Assembly: GCA_902471875.1 (NCBI GenBank)
Contig: CABRLN010000029.1
Span: 1-31,067, forward strand
Origin: an uncultured Clostridium sp.
GTDB lineage: Bacteria; Bacillota; Clostridia; Oscillospirales; Acutalibacteraceae
Reading direction: 5' to 3'
DNA length: 31,067 bases
Shown: in pieces, positions 1-6,655 of the stretch
Layout of the letters: each line of letters starts with the position of its first letter
How positions within the stretch are numbered: position 1 is the first letter of the stretch
Position numbers and translations under genes: made by a program
Notes under the pieces: model-generated
What the model saw: the letters and a program-made list of their open reading frames with translations, nothing else
The model's database searches: none
Told to the model about the DNA's origin: nothing

Positions 1-112
1 ACAGTACATTCTCTGGTTAGTTCTAGTTAAAGTTTTTTCTTCTGCTTGTTTTTTATTAGCTCGCTAAATCATAATTTATTTGTAACTCCCAAAAAAACTA
101 TTCACATTTAGG

Positions 113-147
113 CAAAAAAAATAACCGCCAGCTATAAGCCGACGGTT
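113..147 (-). terminator. Intrinsic terminator after rpsR
   Basis: On the minus strand a 10-bp stem (including G-U pairs) with a TTATA loop is formed by bases 123-147. It is followed by an uninterrupted run of eight T. It lies 16 bases beyond the rpsR stop codon, so it should end the rpsF-ssb-rpsR transcript. Bases 1-112 beyond it are AT-rich and show nothing I can name. Confidence 0.85.
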
Positions 148-162
148 TAAAATTACAAAATA

Positions 163-414
163 TTAGTCACTAGTGTATGGTAGCAAAGCAATATGTCTTG
201 CTCTTTTAATAGCAACTGTAAGCTCACGCTGGTGGCGTGCGCAAGTGCCTGTTACTCTTCTAGGAAGAATTTTAGCTCTTTCAGAAACATAACGGCGAAG
301 TCTTGCAACATCTTTGTAGTCGATATTCTCAACCTTATCTACGCAAAAAGCACAAACCTTTCTGCGACCCTTACGGCCGCCGCGGCGGTTATCTCTCTCT
401 GGTCTATCAGCCAT
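163..414 (-). CDS. rpsR: 30S ribosomal protein S18
   Basis: An 83-residue small-subunit protein that pairs with S6 on the central domain of 16S rRNA. The conserved core is plain (DYKDVARLRRYVSERAKILPRR, shown here as the family signature region at about residues 32-53). It carries the zinc-type ('C+') variant: a CAFC pair at residues 21-24 plus a later Cys and His in TCARHQ, which together can make a Cys3His site. The start is fixed by an AAAGGAG ribosome site eight bases upstream. It is last in an rpsF-ssb-rpsR operon, the standard bacterial order, and is followed by a strong terminator. Length is normal for the family. Confidence 0.97.
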   Translation of the reverse strand: MADRPERDNRRGGRKGRRKVCAFCVDKVENIDYKDVARLRRYVSERAKILPRRVTGTCARHQRELTVAIKRARHIALLPYTSD

Positions 415-463
415 TTTTATCGCTCCTTTATATAGTCTACAGCAAACGCTGTGTTAATTAAAA

Positions 464-940
464 TTAGAATGGAAGGTCATCATCACTTGGCAGTTCTTCA
501 AAATCCTCAGGCATACCGCTTGTATATGCATTTGCTGAAGCTGCTGCACTTGGCGGTACAGGAGGATCCTGCGGCATTGGCACGCCGTAGCTTCCATAAC
601 TGCCGTTTGAAGCCCGTTCTCTTCTGTCGCCTGTAAAGTAAATATTGTCAGCAATAACTTCTGTAACAGAACGGTTGTTACCGTCTCTGTCTTGGTAAGT
701 TCTGCTTTGCAATGAACCGTCCAAGGCAACAAGCTGACCCTTGGCAAAATATCTGCATAAAAACTCTGCAGTTTGACGCCAGGCAACTACATTTATAAAG
801 TCTGTTTGACGTTCTGTACCTTGCTTTACATAATTGCGGTCAACCGCAACGCAAAAACTGCATACAGAAATACCTGTGCCTGTTGTTTTAAGCTCAGGTT
901 CTGCAACCAAACGACCCATTATTACAACTTTATTCAACAT
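464..940 (-). CDS. ssb: Single-stranded DNA-binding protein
   Basis: A 158-residue SSB that coats single-stranded DNA in replication, repair and recombination as a homotetramer. Residues 1-108 form the OB-fold, opening MLNKVVIMGRLVAEPELK, with the FINVVAWRQTAEF strand pair. A Gly/Pro/Ser-rich flexible linker follows (about 109-145). The tail ends in the acidic tip DDDLPF, which docks partner proteins such as RecO, PriA or the polymerase clamp loader. It sits between rpsF and rpsR, the usual arrangement. The ribosome site (AGAGATGA) is weak, consistent with coupling to the upstream rpsF reading. Confidence 0.97.
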   Translation of the reverse strand: MLNKVVIMGRLVAEPELKTTGTGISVCSFCVAVDRNYVKQGTERQTDFINVVAWRQTAEFLCRYFAKGQLVALDGSLQSRTYQDRDGNNRSVTEVIADNIYFTGDRRERASNGSYGSYGVPMPQDPPVPPSAAASANAYTSGMPEDFEELPSDDDLPF

Positions 941-1001
941 AAGTAATCATCTCTTTCTACTAAAGCAAAATATATTCGTCTAAATAAATCTTCATTTTAA
1001 A

Positions 1002-1301
1002 TTACTCAGCATCTTTCTTGATGATAAGTGATCTAAGAACGCCGTCTGTAATCTTGTAGCGTCTGTCAAGTTCTGCAGGGAAATCTGCTTCACTTGTGAA
1101 GTTAAACAGAACATAGTAAGCTTCAGCTTCTTTGTTGATCATATAGGCAAGTCTGCGCTTACCCCATTCGTCAACGCTGTCTAATGTAGCATTCTCAGAG
1201 ATTAAAGTCTTGAACTTCTCGATAAGAGCCTGAATACCCTCTTCACCAAGCTTCATAGAAATAACCAATACTGACTCATATGCACTAATTGTTTCTGACA
1301 T
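1002..1301 (-). CDS. rpsF: 30S ribosomal protein S6
   Basis: A 99-residue ribosomal protein that binds 16S rRNA as a heterodimer with S18, whose gene is in the same operon. The family core is visible: YESVLVIS near the start, the DEWGKRRLAYMINKEAEAYYV segment in the middle, and DRRYKITDGVLRSLIIK at the end. The start is set by a near-perfect AAGGAGGTGC ribosome site nine bases upstream. It is the first gene of rpsF-ssb-rpsR, downstream of a consensus promoter and an ~80-base leader with small hairpins. An S6:S18 autoregulatory site could lie in that leader, but I cannot confirm the motif by eye. Confidence 0.97.
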   Translation of the reverse strand: MSETISAYESVLVISMKLGEEGIQALIEKFKTLISENATLDSVDEWGKRRLAYMINKEAEAYYVLFNFTSEADFPAELDRRYKITDGVLRSLIIKKDAE

Positions 1302-1388
1302 TTTCGTTGCACCTCCTTCTGGACATTTGGCCCCTTAACAGGGACAAGGATTAAAATTTTATATGCGCATAATACGCATAACATAAAT

Positions 1389-1417
1389 ATTTTAACAGTA
1401 TTTCATACAGTTGTCAA
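1389..1417 (-). promoter_or_regulatory. Promoter of the rpsF-ssb-rpsR operon
   Basis: On the minus strand TTGACA (1412-1417) is followed after exactly 17 bases by TAAAAT (1389-1394). The predicted transcript starts near 1382, leaving an ~80-base leader before rpsF. That leader contains a TATGCG/CGCATA hairpin and a CCCT/AGGG hairpin (1332-1343) just before the ribosome site. Confidence 0.8.
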
Positions 1418-1448
1418 TACTTAGTAACAACATTTTTCACCATAAAAT

Positions 1449-1474
1449 CAGCCTGTGGTAAAAACCGCAGGCTG
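1449..1474 (-). terminator. Hairpin terminator after the yitT-like gene
   Basis: A 10-bp stem with one G-U pair and a six-base loop lies 12 bases past the stop codon of the membrane protein gene. The following T-run (ATTTTAT) is weak, so termination may be partial; it could also protect the 3' end. Confidence 0.6.
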
Positions 1475-1486
1475 GCATAAAGCATA

Positions 1487-2386
1487 TTATTTATTATTTT
1501 TGAATCCCTCTCCGTCAATAATATTTGCTTTTGTCACCACAATAAATGCAGATTTATCAATAGACGACGCTATATTTTTCACTTTGTAAACCTGCTGCGG
1601 TCTTACAGCACACATTATTGTTTTGGTTTCTTTTCCTGTATATGCCCCTTGTGAATCAAGCAAGGTAACACCTCTTTTTATTTCGTTCATTATAGCCCTG
1701 CTTATTTCATCATATTGTGCCGACATTATATATACAACCTGACCATTGTCATGTGACAAGCCATATAATGTAAAATCAATAACCTTTGAGCTTATACCAA
1801 TAAAAACAATAGAATACAAAGCACTTTCAATTGATTTATAAGCCGCCAAGGTTGCAGCAATTACTACAATATCTGCAATAATAATGATTGTACCCATTGT
1901 AAGGAAAGGAAAATGGTTTCGCAAATTTTTTGATATAATATCTGTTCCGCCTGTTGTGCCTCCACCGTGGAAAATCAGCCCTAAACCTAAACCCAGTGCT
2001 ATTGCACCAAATAACGAAGCCATCAGCTTATCACCTGTATATGCAGGAATAAACGGCACCAACACATCAATAAGTGCAGAAGACACAAGGGTTGCAAAAA
2101 TAGTTTTTACTAAAAATCTTTTTCCATTTTCAACAGCACCCCAAACAAAAAGAGGAATATTAATTAATATTGACATTATACCTATAGGCAGACCAAACAA
2201 ATAGTTTAAAATAGTTGAAATACCTGTTACACCGCCTGCAACAATATTGTTTGGTGCGTTAAACATATCAACAGACAAGGCAAACAAAAATGAACCCAAA
2301 ACCATTAAGCCATAGTCTTTAAAAACAGCAAGAGCTTTTTTACTTTTGCTGCCTTTTTCTTGTAAGTTGTCAGAATTATCCTTCAC
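1487..2386 (-). CDS. YitT family membrane protein (DUF161/DUF2179)
   Basis: A roughly 299-residue integral membrane protein of the YitT family, whose transport or sensing role is not established. The N-terminal half has several hydrophobic segments, including GLMVLGSFLFALSVDMFNAP with the family-typical NNIVAGGVTGIS turn and a GLGLGLIFHGGGTTGGTDII glycine-rich loop. The C-terminal ~80 residues are soluble and match the DUF2179 style (GVTLLDSQGAYTGKETKTIM). I place the start at the GTG at 2386, because AGGTG stands six bases before it; a GTG nine bases further upstream (2395) has only a poor site. It follows mrnC closely and probably shares the obg-mrnC transcript. Confidence 0.88.
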   Translation of the reverse strand: MKDNSDNLQEKGSKSKKALAVFKDYGLMVLGSFLFALSVDMFNAPNNIVAGGVTGISTILNYLFGLPIGIMSILINIPLFVWGAVENGKRFLVKTIFATLVSSALIDVLVPFIPAYTGDKLMASLFGAIALGLGLGLIFHGGGTTGGTDIISKNLRNHFPFLTMGTIIIIADIVVIAATLAAYKSIESALYSIVFIGISSKVIDFTLYGLSHDNGQVVYIMSAQYDEISRAIMNEIKRGVTLLDSQGAYTGKETKTIMCAVRPQQVYKVKNIASSIDKSAFIVVTKANIIDGEGFKNNK

Positions 2387-2395
2387 AAATAACAC

Positions 2396-2806
2396 CTACT
2401 TTGTTTTCTCGTAAATATTATCTACAATTAAATTAAATAATTCTCTTATTCTAATAATATTCTTTTGTAAATATAAATATCCAAATAATGCCTCAAAACC
2501 TGTAGCAGAGTGATAGTCATTTCTGTCGGCATTTTTTGGCATAGTATGAACATTTGCGTTTTTTCCACGCTTGTATATAATAAGCTCTTCTTCAGTTAAA
2601 TGTGGTGTAAGAATTTCGGCACATTCTGACTGAAATTTGCAGTTTACCACACTTACCTTTCTTTGGTTAAGCTGTCCTACAGGTCTGTTTGCCAGTGATA
2701 TAATATATTCTCTTACCATAAGGTCATATACACTGTCACCTATAAAAGAAAGTGTAAGAGGTGAAACCTGCCTTAAATCTACATTGCAAGACAATAAACT
2801 ATCCAT
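2396..2806 (-). CDS. mrnC: Mini-ribonuclease III
   Basis: A 136-residue RNase III catalytic domain without the double-stranded-RNA-binding domain, the Mini-III form that matures 23S rRNA ends in Firmicutes. The catalytic signature is seen as FIGDSVYDLMVREY (residues 21-34, with Asp24 and Asp28). The second acidic patch GFEALFGYLYL carries Glu105. The family-typical RGKNA motif lies at 80-84. The ATG at 2806 has GAGGTAG just upstream. The gene follows obg by about ten bases and overlaps the ribosome site of the yitT-like gene. In B. subtilis mrnC sits by cysS, so the obg neighbourhood is a difference in context. Confidence 0.92.
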   Translation of the reverse strand: MDSLLSCNVDLRQVSPLTLSFIGDSVYDLMVREYIISLANRPVGQLNQRKVSVVNCKFQSECAEILTPHLTEEELIIYKRGKNANVHTMPKNADRNDYHSATGFEALFGYLYLQKNIIRIRELFNLIVDNIYEKTK

Positions 2807-2816
2807 AAACTACCTC

Positions 2817-4088
2817 TTATTCAACAAAGTCAAATTCAAGGTCGTAAATTGATACTGTGTCGCCTTCGTTAATGCCGGCCTCACGCAGTGCGTCAATTAC
2901 ACCGCCGTGTATAAGCACACGCTGAAAATATTGTAGTGACTCATAGTCCTCAAAATTAACCGACTTCATAATATTAAACAACCACTTTGCCTCAACAAAA
3001 TAAATGCCGTCATGCTTTGTAATTGTAACCTTGCTTTTATCAATTCTTTCAGGCTGTACTACAGGAGCAGGTTCAGCCTCGTAACGAGTAATAGGCGGCA
3101 GTTTGCTTAACATTTCAAGCACCTTGTTCATAAGGTCATCAACACCCTCATTAATAGGTGCCATAATAGGAAAGAACTCATAGCCCTGCTGCTGTACAAA
3201 TGTTTTAAAATCTTCTATCTGCTCGTCAGTAGCTAAATCACACTTATTGCCTGCAACAAGCATAGGCCGCTTAGCAAGCTCGGGGTTAAATTTTTTCAGC
3301 TCTTCGTTGATAATTCTAAAGTCTTCTTTAGGGTCACGAGCCTCACTGCCTGAAACATCTACAATATGCACCAGCATACGGCAACGCTCAACGTGCCTTA
3401 AAAACTGATGTCCAAGTCCTACGCCTTCCCAAGCACCTTCTACAAGTCCCGGAATATCTGCCATTACAAACGAGTTGCCCTCACCCATACTGACAACACC
3501 CAAAACAGGTGTAATGGTAGTAAAGTGGTAGTTTGCAATTACAGGCTTAGCCTGACTAACAACAGACACAAGTGTGCTTTTACCTACATTAGGAAAACCT
3601 ACTAAGCCAACATCTGCAAGCAGCTTAAGCTCAAGGGTTACCTCATATTCCTCACCGGGCATACCAGGCTTTGCAAAACGAGGAGTTTGCCGTGTGGCTG
3701 TAGCAAAATGTATATTACCCCAACCACCGTTGCCGCCTTTTGCAACAAGCACAGGCTCTTTGCCCGAAACATCTGCAAGAAGTCTGCCTGTTTCAGCATC
3801 TTTTACCAAAGTACCTCTTGGTACACGCACAATTAAATCCTCTGCGTTTTTTCCGGAGCTTCTTTTTGCCTTTCCGTTTTCACCCTTTTGGGCAACATAT
3901 TTTCTTTTATATCTGAAATCTGCCAAAGTGGAAAGGTTGTCGTCTGCTAAAAACAGTACATTTCCGCCTCTTCCTCCGTCACCACCGTCAGGACCACCCG
4001 AAGCTACATACTTTTCTCGATGGAAAGAAACCGACCCGTCACCGCCGTCACCGGCTTTTATAAAAATTTTCGCCTTATCTACAAACAT
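2817..4088 (-). CDS. obg: GTPase Obg/CgtA
   Basis: A ~423-residue ribosome-associated GTPase needed for 50S assembly and stress signalling. Domains in order: the glycine-rich Obg fold (1-158, with GGDGGRGG repeats); the G domain with G1 GFPNVGKST (164-172), switch-II DIPGL (211-215) and G4 NKCD (281-284); and a C-terminal OCT domain (about 345-423). A Trp stands at position 220 in the switch-II loop, where homologues usually have His or Ser. I take the ATG at 4088 because homologues begin MFVD; an in-frame GTG nine bases upstream is possible. It lies near rpmA/rplU, a very common neighbourhood. Confidence 0.96.
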   Translation of the reverse strand: MFVDKAKIFIKAGDGGDGSVSFHREKYVASGGPDGGDGGRGGNVLFLADDNLSTLADFRYKRKYVAQKGENGKAKRSSGKNAEDLIVRVPRGTLVKDAETGRLLADVSGKEPVLVAKGGNGGWGNIHFATATRQTPRFAKPGMPGEEYEVTLELKLLADVGLVGFPNVGKSTLVSVVSQAKPVIANYHFTTITPVLGVVSMGEGNSFVMADIPGLVEGAWEGVGLGHQFLRHVERCRMLVHIVDVSGSEARDPKEDFRIINEELKKFNPELAKRPMLVAGNKCDLATDEQIEDFKTFVQQQGYEFFPIMAPINEGVDDLMNKVLEMLSKLPPITRYEAEPAPVVQPERIDKSKVTITKHDGIYFVEAKWLFNIMKSVNFEDYESLQYFQRVLIHGGVIDALREAGINEGDTVSIYDLEFDFVE

Positions 4089-4118
4089 TTTCTTCACTAC
4101 CCTTCATTATGTAGTATG

Positions 4119-4484
4119 TCACAATAATCCGTATATTTTCTGCAAATCTTCAAGACCGTCAACTATCTCTTGCCTTGAAAAATTATTTTCCTCTAAAAAT
4201 TCATCTGACTTAGTGTTAAGATAAACATAAAAATCAACCCCGACTTTAAATAAGTCTAACGACCTTTCTTTGTCAATTTTATCATATAAAATATTTTCTG
4301 CAAGATTTATTTCACCGTTATCAACTAAATCGTACAAATACATAACATTTTTGCCTGCGTCAGTTATATCGTAATATTTTTCAGCCGTTAAATTATAGCT
4401 TTTTTTATTTTTTCCCAAAACTGTTTCGGCAATGTACTTTACCATAACCTCTATCTGTCTAACTAAATAATCTTCGTGAAGCAT
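4119..4484 (-). CDS. DUF6483-like hypothetical protein
   Basis: A 121-residue soluble, helical and acidic protein. The opening MLHEDYLVRQIEVMVKYIAE resembles the small uncharacterised family often labelled DUF6483 in Firmicutes, which starts with a similar amphipathic helix; the assignment is by resemblance only. The start at 4484 is chosen because TAGGAGAA precedes it; an earlier in-frame start would run through a terminator hairpin. No catalytic motif or membrane segment is visible. It lies between rpmA and obg on the same strand, directly behind the rpmA terminator, so it is probably expressed by read-through or from an unseen promoter. Confidence 0.7.
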   Translation of the reverse strand: MLHEDYLVRQIEVMVKYIAETVLGKNKKSYNLTAEKYYDITDAGKNVMYLYDLVDNGEINLAENILYDKIDKERSLDLFKVGVDFYVYLNTKSDEFLEENNFSRQEIVDGLEDLQKIYGLL

Positions 4485-4497
4485 TGTAAATTCTCCT

Positions 4498-4532
4498 ATA
4501 ATAAAAGGGCGGAATAAAAACATCCGCCCTTT
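4498..4532 (-). terminator. Intrinsic terminator of the rplU-prp-rpmA operon
   Basis: On the minus strand GGGCGGA pairs with TCCGCCC (4507-4513 with 4523-4529), extended by three A-T pairs, and is followed by TTTTATTAT. The T-run ends right at the ribosome site of the DUF6483-like gene. Confidence 0.85.
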
Positions 4533-4555
4533 ACCAACAATTTTACAGTATGGAA

Positions 4556-4837
4556 TTACTGTTCAGCGTAAACACTTACACGCTTTCTGTCACGACCAAC
4601 ACGCTCGTAACGAACAACACCGTCAACCTTAGCAAACAGTGTATCGTCAGAACCACGGCCTACATTTTCACCTGGGTGAATATGTGTACCACGCTGTTTG
4701 TAAAGAATGTTACCTGCCTTTACAAACTGACCGTCAGCACGCTTAGCGCCTAGTCTTTTTGACTCTGAGTCACGGCCGTTCTTTGTAGAACCCATACCTT
4801 TTTTGTGAGCAAATAGCTGGATATTTATCTTAAGCAT
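4556..4837 (-). CDS. rpmA: 50S ribosomal protein L27 (with cleavable N-terminus)
   Basis: A 93-residue large-subunit protein reaching the peptidyl transferase centre. It has the Firmicutes-type N-terminal extension MLKINIQLF before AHKKG; known biology is that Prp cleaves after the Phe (here between residues 9 and 10), exposing AHKKGMGSTKNGRDS as the mature start. The rest (SKRLGAKRADGQFVKAGNIL, GTHIHPGENVGRG) is canonical. The ribosome site GGAGGTG overlaps the end of the prp gene, so the two are likely translationally coupled. A strong terminator follows. Confidence 0.98.
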   Translation of the reverse strand: MLKINIQLFAHKKGMGSTKNGRDSESKRLGAKRADGQFVKAGNILYKQRGTHIHPGENVGRGSDDTLFAKVDGVVRYERVGRDRKRVSVYAEQ

Positions 4838-4841
4838 TTTG

Positions 4842-5168
4842 TTACACCTCCGTATTATTTACAATCATATAATCTGAATACTGCTCTTCTAAAGCAAGCA
4901 TATGCAGTTTAAAACCCTGCAAAATATCTCTGCAAGCCGCTGCATCTTTTTGAAAAACTCTTAACAGCATATTGCCGTTTTTCTCGTCAACATCAACCTC
5001 AGCCGATATGTTAATAATATCAGTTATGGTATTGGCTGCCATATATGCAGCCGAACTAATTGACGCACAAACAATATCACTGCCACTTTCAGCAAAACCC
5101 GAATGACCGCTTATTCTAAAGCCAATCAAGTCACCACTTGCCAAAGTAAGCAAGTTTACCTTTGTCAT
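4842..5168 (-). CDS. prp: Ribosomal-processing cysteine protease Prp
   Basis: A 108-residue cysteine protease that removes the N-terminal extension of L27. The conserved motif ISGHSGFAESGSDIVCASIS places the catalytic His at residue 22 and Cys at residue 34. Length is normal. It sits between rplU and rpmA, the diagnostic position for Prp. It starts two bases after the rplU stop with no convincing ribosome site, so it depends on re-initiation after rplU. The substrate sequence in the neighbouring L27 (NIQLF then AHKKG) matches the enzyme. Confidence 0.95.
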   Translation of the reverse strand: MTKVNLLTLASGDLIGFRISGHSGFAESGSDIVCASISSAAYMAANTITDIINISAEVDVDEKNGNMLLRVFQKDAAACRDILQGFKLHMLALEEQYSDYMIVNNTEV

Positions 5169-5170
5169 AA

Positions 5171-5479
5171 TTAAGCTTTAATAGACTGGATTTCAACCTT
5201 TGTATATGGCTGTCTGTGACCCATCTTTCTCTTTTCGCCCTTCTTTGGCTTATAAGTAGCAACTGTAATCTTCTTACCCTTGCCTGTCTTAATAACCTTA
5301 CCTGTTACTACAGCACCCTCAACATAAGGTGTACCTACTGTAATACCGTCATCGTTTGAAAGTGCAACAACATTAAAGTCAACTGTTGCATCATTTTCAG
5401 CAGCCAGCTTTTCAACAAAAATAACATCGCCGTTAGCTACCTTGTACTGCTTGCCGCCTGTTTCAATAATTGCGTACAT
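5171..5479 (-). CDS. rplU: 50S ribosomal protein L21
   Basis: A 102-residue large-subunit protein bound to 23S rRNA near L20. Family features are the opening MYAIIETGGKQYKV, the FVEKLAAENDATV segment, and the basic end KKGEKRKMGHRQPYTKVEI. It is the first gene of rplU-prp-rpmA, behind a consensus promoter and an ~80-base leader that probably acts as an autoregulatory L21 leader. The AAAGGA site lies a little far (12 bases) from the ATG. Confidence 0.97.
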   Translation of the reverse strand: MYAIIETGGKQYKVANGDVIFVEKLAAENDATVDFNVVALSNDDGITVGTPYVEGAVVTGKVIKTGKGKKITVATYKPKKGEKRKMGHRQPYTKVEIQSIKA

Positions 5480-5561
5480 AATTTAGTACCGTCCTTTTAT
5501 AAAGTCTCGCTATTGTCAGGCGGAGTAAAACTCACTTACACAAACCCACAATATGCGGCTT
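5480..5561 (-). promoter_or_regulatory. Probable L21 (rplU) mRNA leader
   Basis: The predicted transcript starts near 5560 and leaves ~80 bases before rplU. It contains a CCGCA/TGTGG hairpin and an AGT/ACT hairpin with CTCCGCC after it. Position and compact folding fit the ribosomal protein L21 leader family known in Firmicutes. I assign it by position and structure, not by alignment to the family model. Confidence 0.5.
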
Positions 5562-5566
5562 AAAAT

Positions 5567-5595
5567 ATTTTAGCAAATAAAGTCTATTTTGTCAA
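5567..5595 (-). promoter_or_regulatory. Promoter of the rplU-prp-rpmA operon
   Basis: Minus strand TTGACA (5590-5595), a 17-base spacer, then TAAAAT (5567-5572). This is the same layout as the rpsF promoter. Confidence 0.8.
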
Positions 5596-5651
5596 TGATT
5601 TTAAAGATTTTTTATTTGATATTAGTATTAACTATTGCTTATTTTTTCAGC

Positions 5652-5677
5652 AAAACAGGGCGGATTATACCGCCCTG
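5652..5677 (-). terminator. Intrinsic terminator after recR
   Basis: A perfect 8-bp stem CAGGGCGG/CCGCCCTG around a six-base loop (5656-5677), followed on the minus strand by TTTT, seven bases past the recR stop. Confidence 0.8.
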
Positions 5678-5683
5678 CAAATT

Positions 5684-6286
5684 TTATAACTCACATCTGC
5701 CTTCTAATGCCCTCAGCAATGTTACCTCGTCGGCATATTCCAAGTCACCGCCAACAGGTATGCCATATGCAAGGCGTGTTACCTTTATACCCAATGGTTT
5801 TAACAGCTTGCTTATGTACATAGATGTTGTCTCACCTTCAACTGTAGGATTGGTTGCCATAATAACCTCTTCAATAGTGTTATTCTGTATGCGTGCAAGC
5901 AGCTCTTTAATTGTAAGCTGTTCAGGACCTATACCGTTTAACGGAGACATTGCACCATGCAAAACATGGTAAACACCGTTATACTCCTGTGTTCGTTCCA
6001 TAGCCATTACATCGCGTGGGTCTTCTACTACACAAATTGTAGAATGGTCACGCTTAGTATTGTTACAAATTGAGCATTTTTCTTTGTCTGTAAGATTACA
6101 GCACTCACTGCAATAATGAATATTTTCATGAGCAGATAAAATAGCCTGCGAAAATTCTACAGCTTTTTCTTTTGGCATTTTTAGCACATAATAAGCAAGA
6201 CGCTGGGCTGTTTTTGAACCAATGCCCGGCAGCCGTTCAAACTGCTCGGTCAGTCTTGCGAGAGGTGCTACATTGTAAGATGACAT
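5684..6286 (-). CDS. recR: Recombination mediator RecR
   Basis: A 200-residue DNA-binding ring protein that works with RecO to load RecA at gaps. Visible domains: helix-hairpin-helix LPGIGSKTAQRLAYYVL (19-35); a four-cysteine zinc finger with Cys59, Cys62, Cys71 and Cys74; a Toprim fold starting ICVVEDPRD (84-92); and the C-terminal PVGGDLEYADEVTLLRAL segment. Its ATG overlaps the stop codon of the ybaB gene (TAATG), indicating translational coupling. It is the last gene of the dnaX-ybaB-recR operon, a widely conserved set. Confidence 0.97.
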   Translation of the reverse strand: MSSYNVAPLARLTEQFERLPGIGSKTAQRLAYYVLKMPKEKAVEFSQAILSAHENIHYCSECCNLTDKEKCSICNNTKRDHSTICVVEDPRDVMAMERTQEYNGVYHVLHGAMSPLNGIGPEQLTIKELLARIQNNTIEEVIMATNPTVEGETTSMYISKLLKPLGIKVTRLAYGIPVGGDLEYADEVTLLRALEGRCEL

Positions 6287-6633
6287 TAGAACAGCCCCGG
6301 AATATTAAGACCGCCCGAAATTCTCTCCATTGTCTGAGCCTTATCGTCAGCAGCCTGTCTTAGTGCCTCATTTGTTGCGGCAATAATAAGGTCACTTAGC
6401 ATTTCAATGTCCTCAGGGTCAACAACCTCAGGCTTAATGTTAACTGTCTTAAGCTCCATTTTACCTGTTACAGTAACATCTACAGCACCGCCGCCGGCTG
6501 TTGCAGAGTACTCTTTTTCTTCAAGCTGTGTGCTTGCAGCGTCCATTTCTTCCTGCATTTTTTGTGCCTGCTTTGCAATTTGCTGTAGGTTCTGAGGACC
6601 TCCGCCCATACCCTTTGGAATTCTTGCCTTCAT
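6286..6633 (-). CDS. YbaB/EbfC nucleoid-associated protein
   Basis: A 115-residue dimeric DNA-binding protein of the YbaB/EbfC family. The Met/Gln-rich first helix (PQNLQQIAKQAQKMQEEMDA), the central sheet GGGAVDVTVTGKMELKTVNI and the PEDIEMLSDLIIAATNEA helix are typical. The first ~12 residues are rich in Gly, Met and Pro. It sits between dnaX and recR as in most bacteria; its precise role is unknown, though binding to DNA near replication or repair sites is the usual view. Confidence 0.95.
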   Translation of the reverse strand: MKARIPKGMGGGPQNLQQIAKQAQKMQEEMDAASTQLEEKEYSATAGGGAVDVTVTGKMELKTVNIKPEVVDPEDIEMLSDLIIAATNEALRQAADDKAQTMERISGGLNIPGLF

Positions 6634-6655
6634 AATTTTTTCTTCCTTTCAGTTG

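Noticed and set aside
3574..4224. 216-residue plus-strand reading frame across obg
   Set aside because: It is the antisense shadow of the conserved Obg gene: no ribosome site, proline/serine-rich translation without any family motif.
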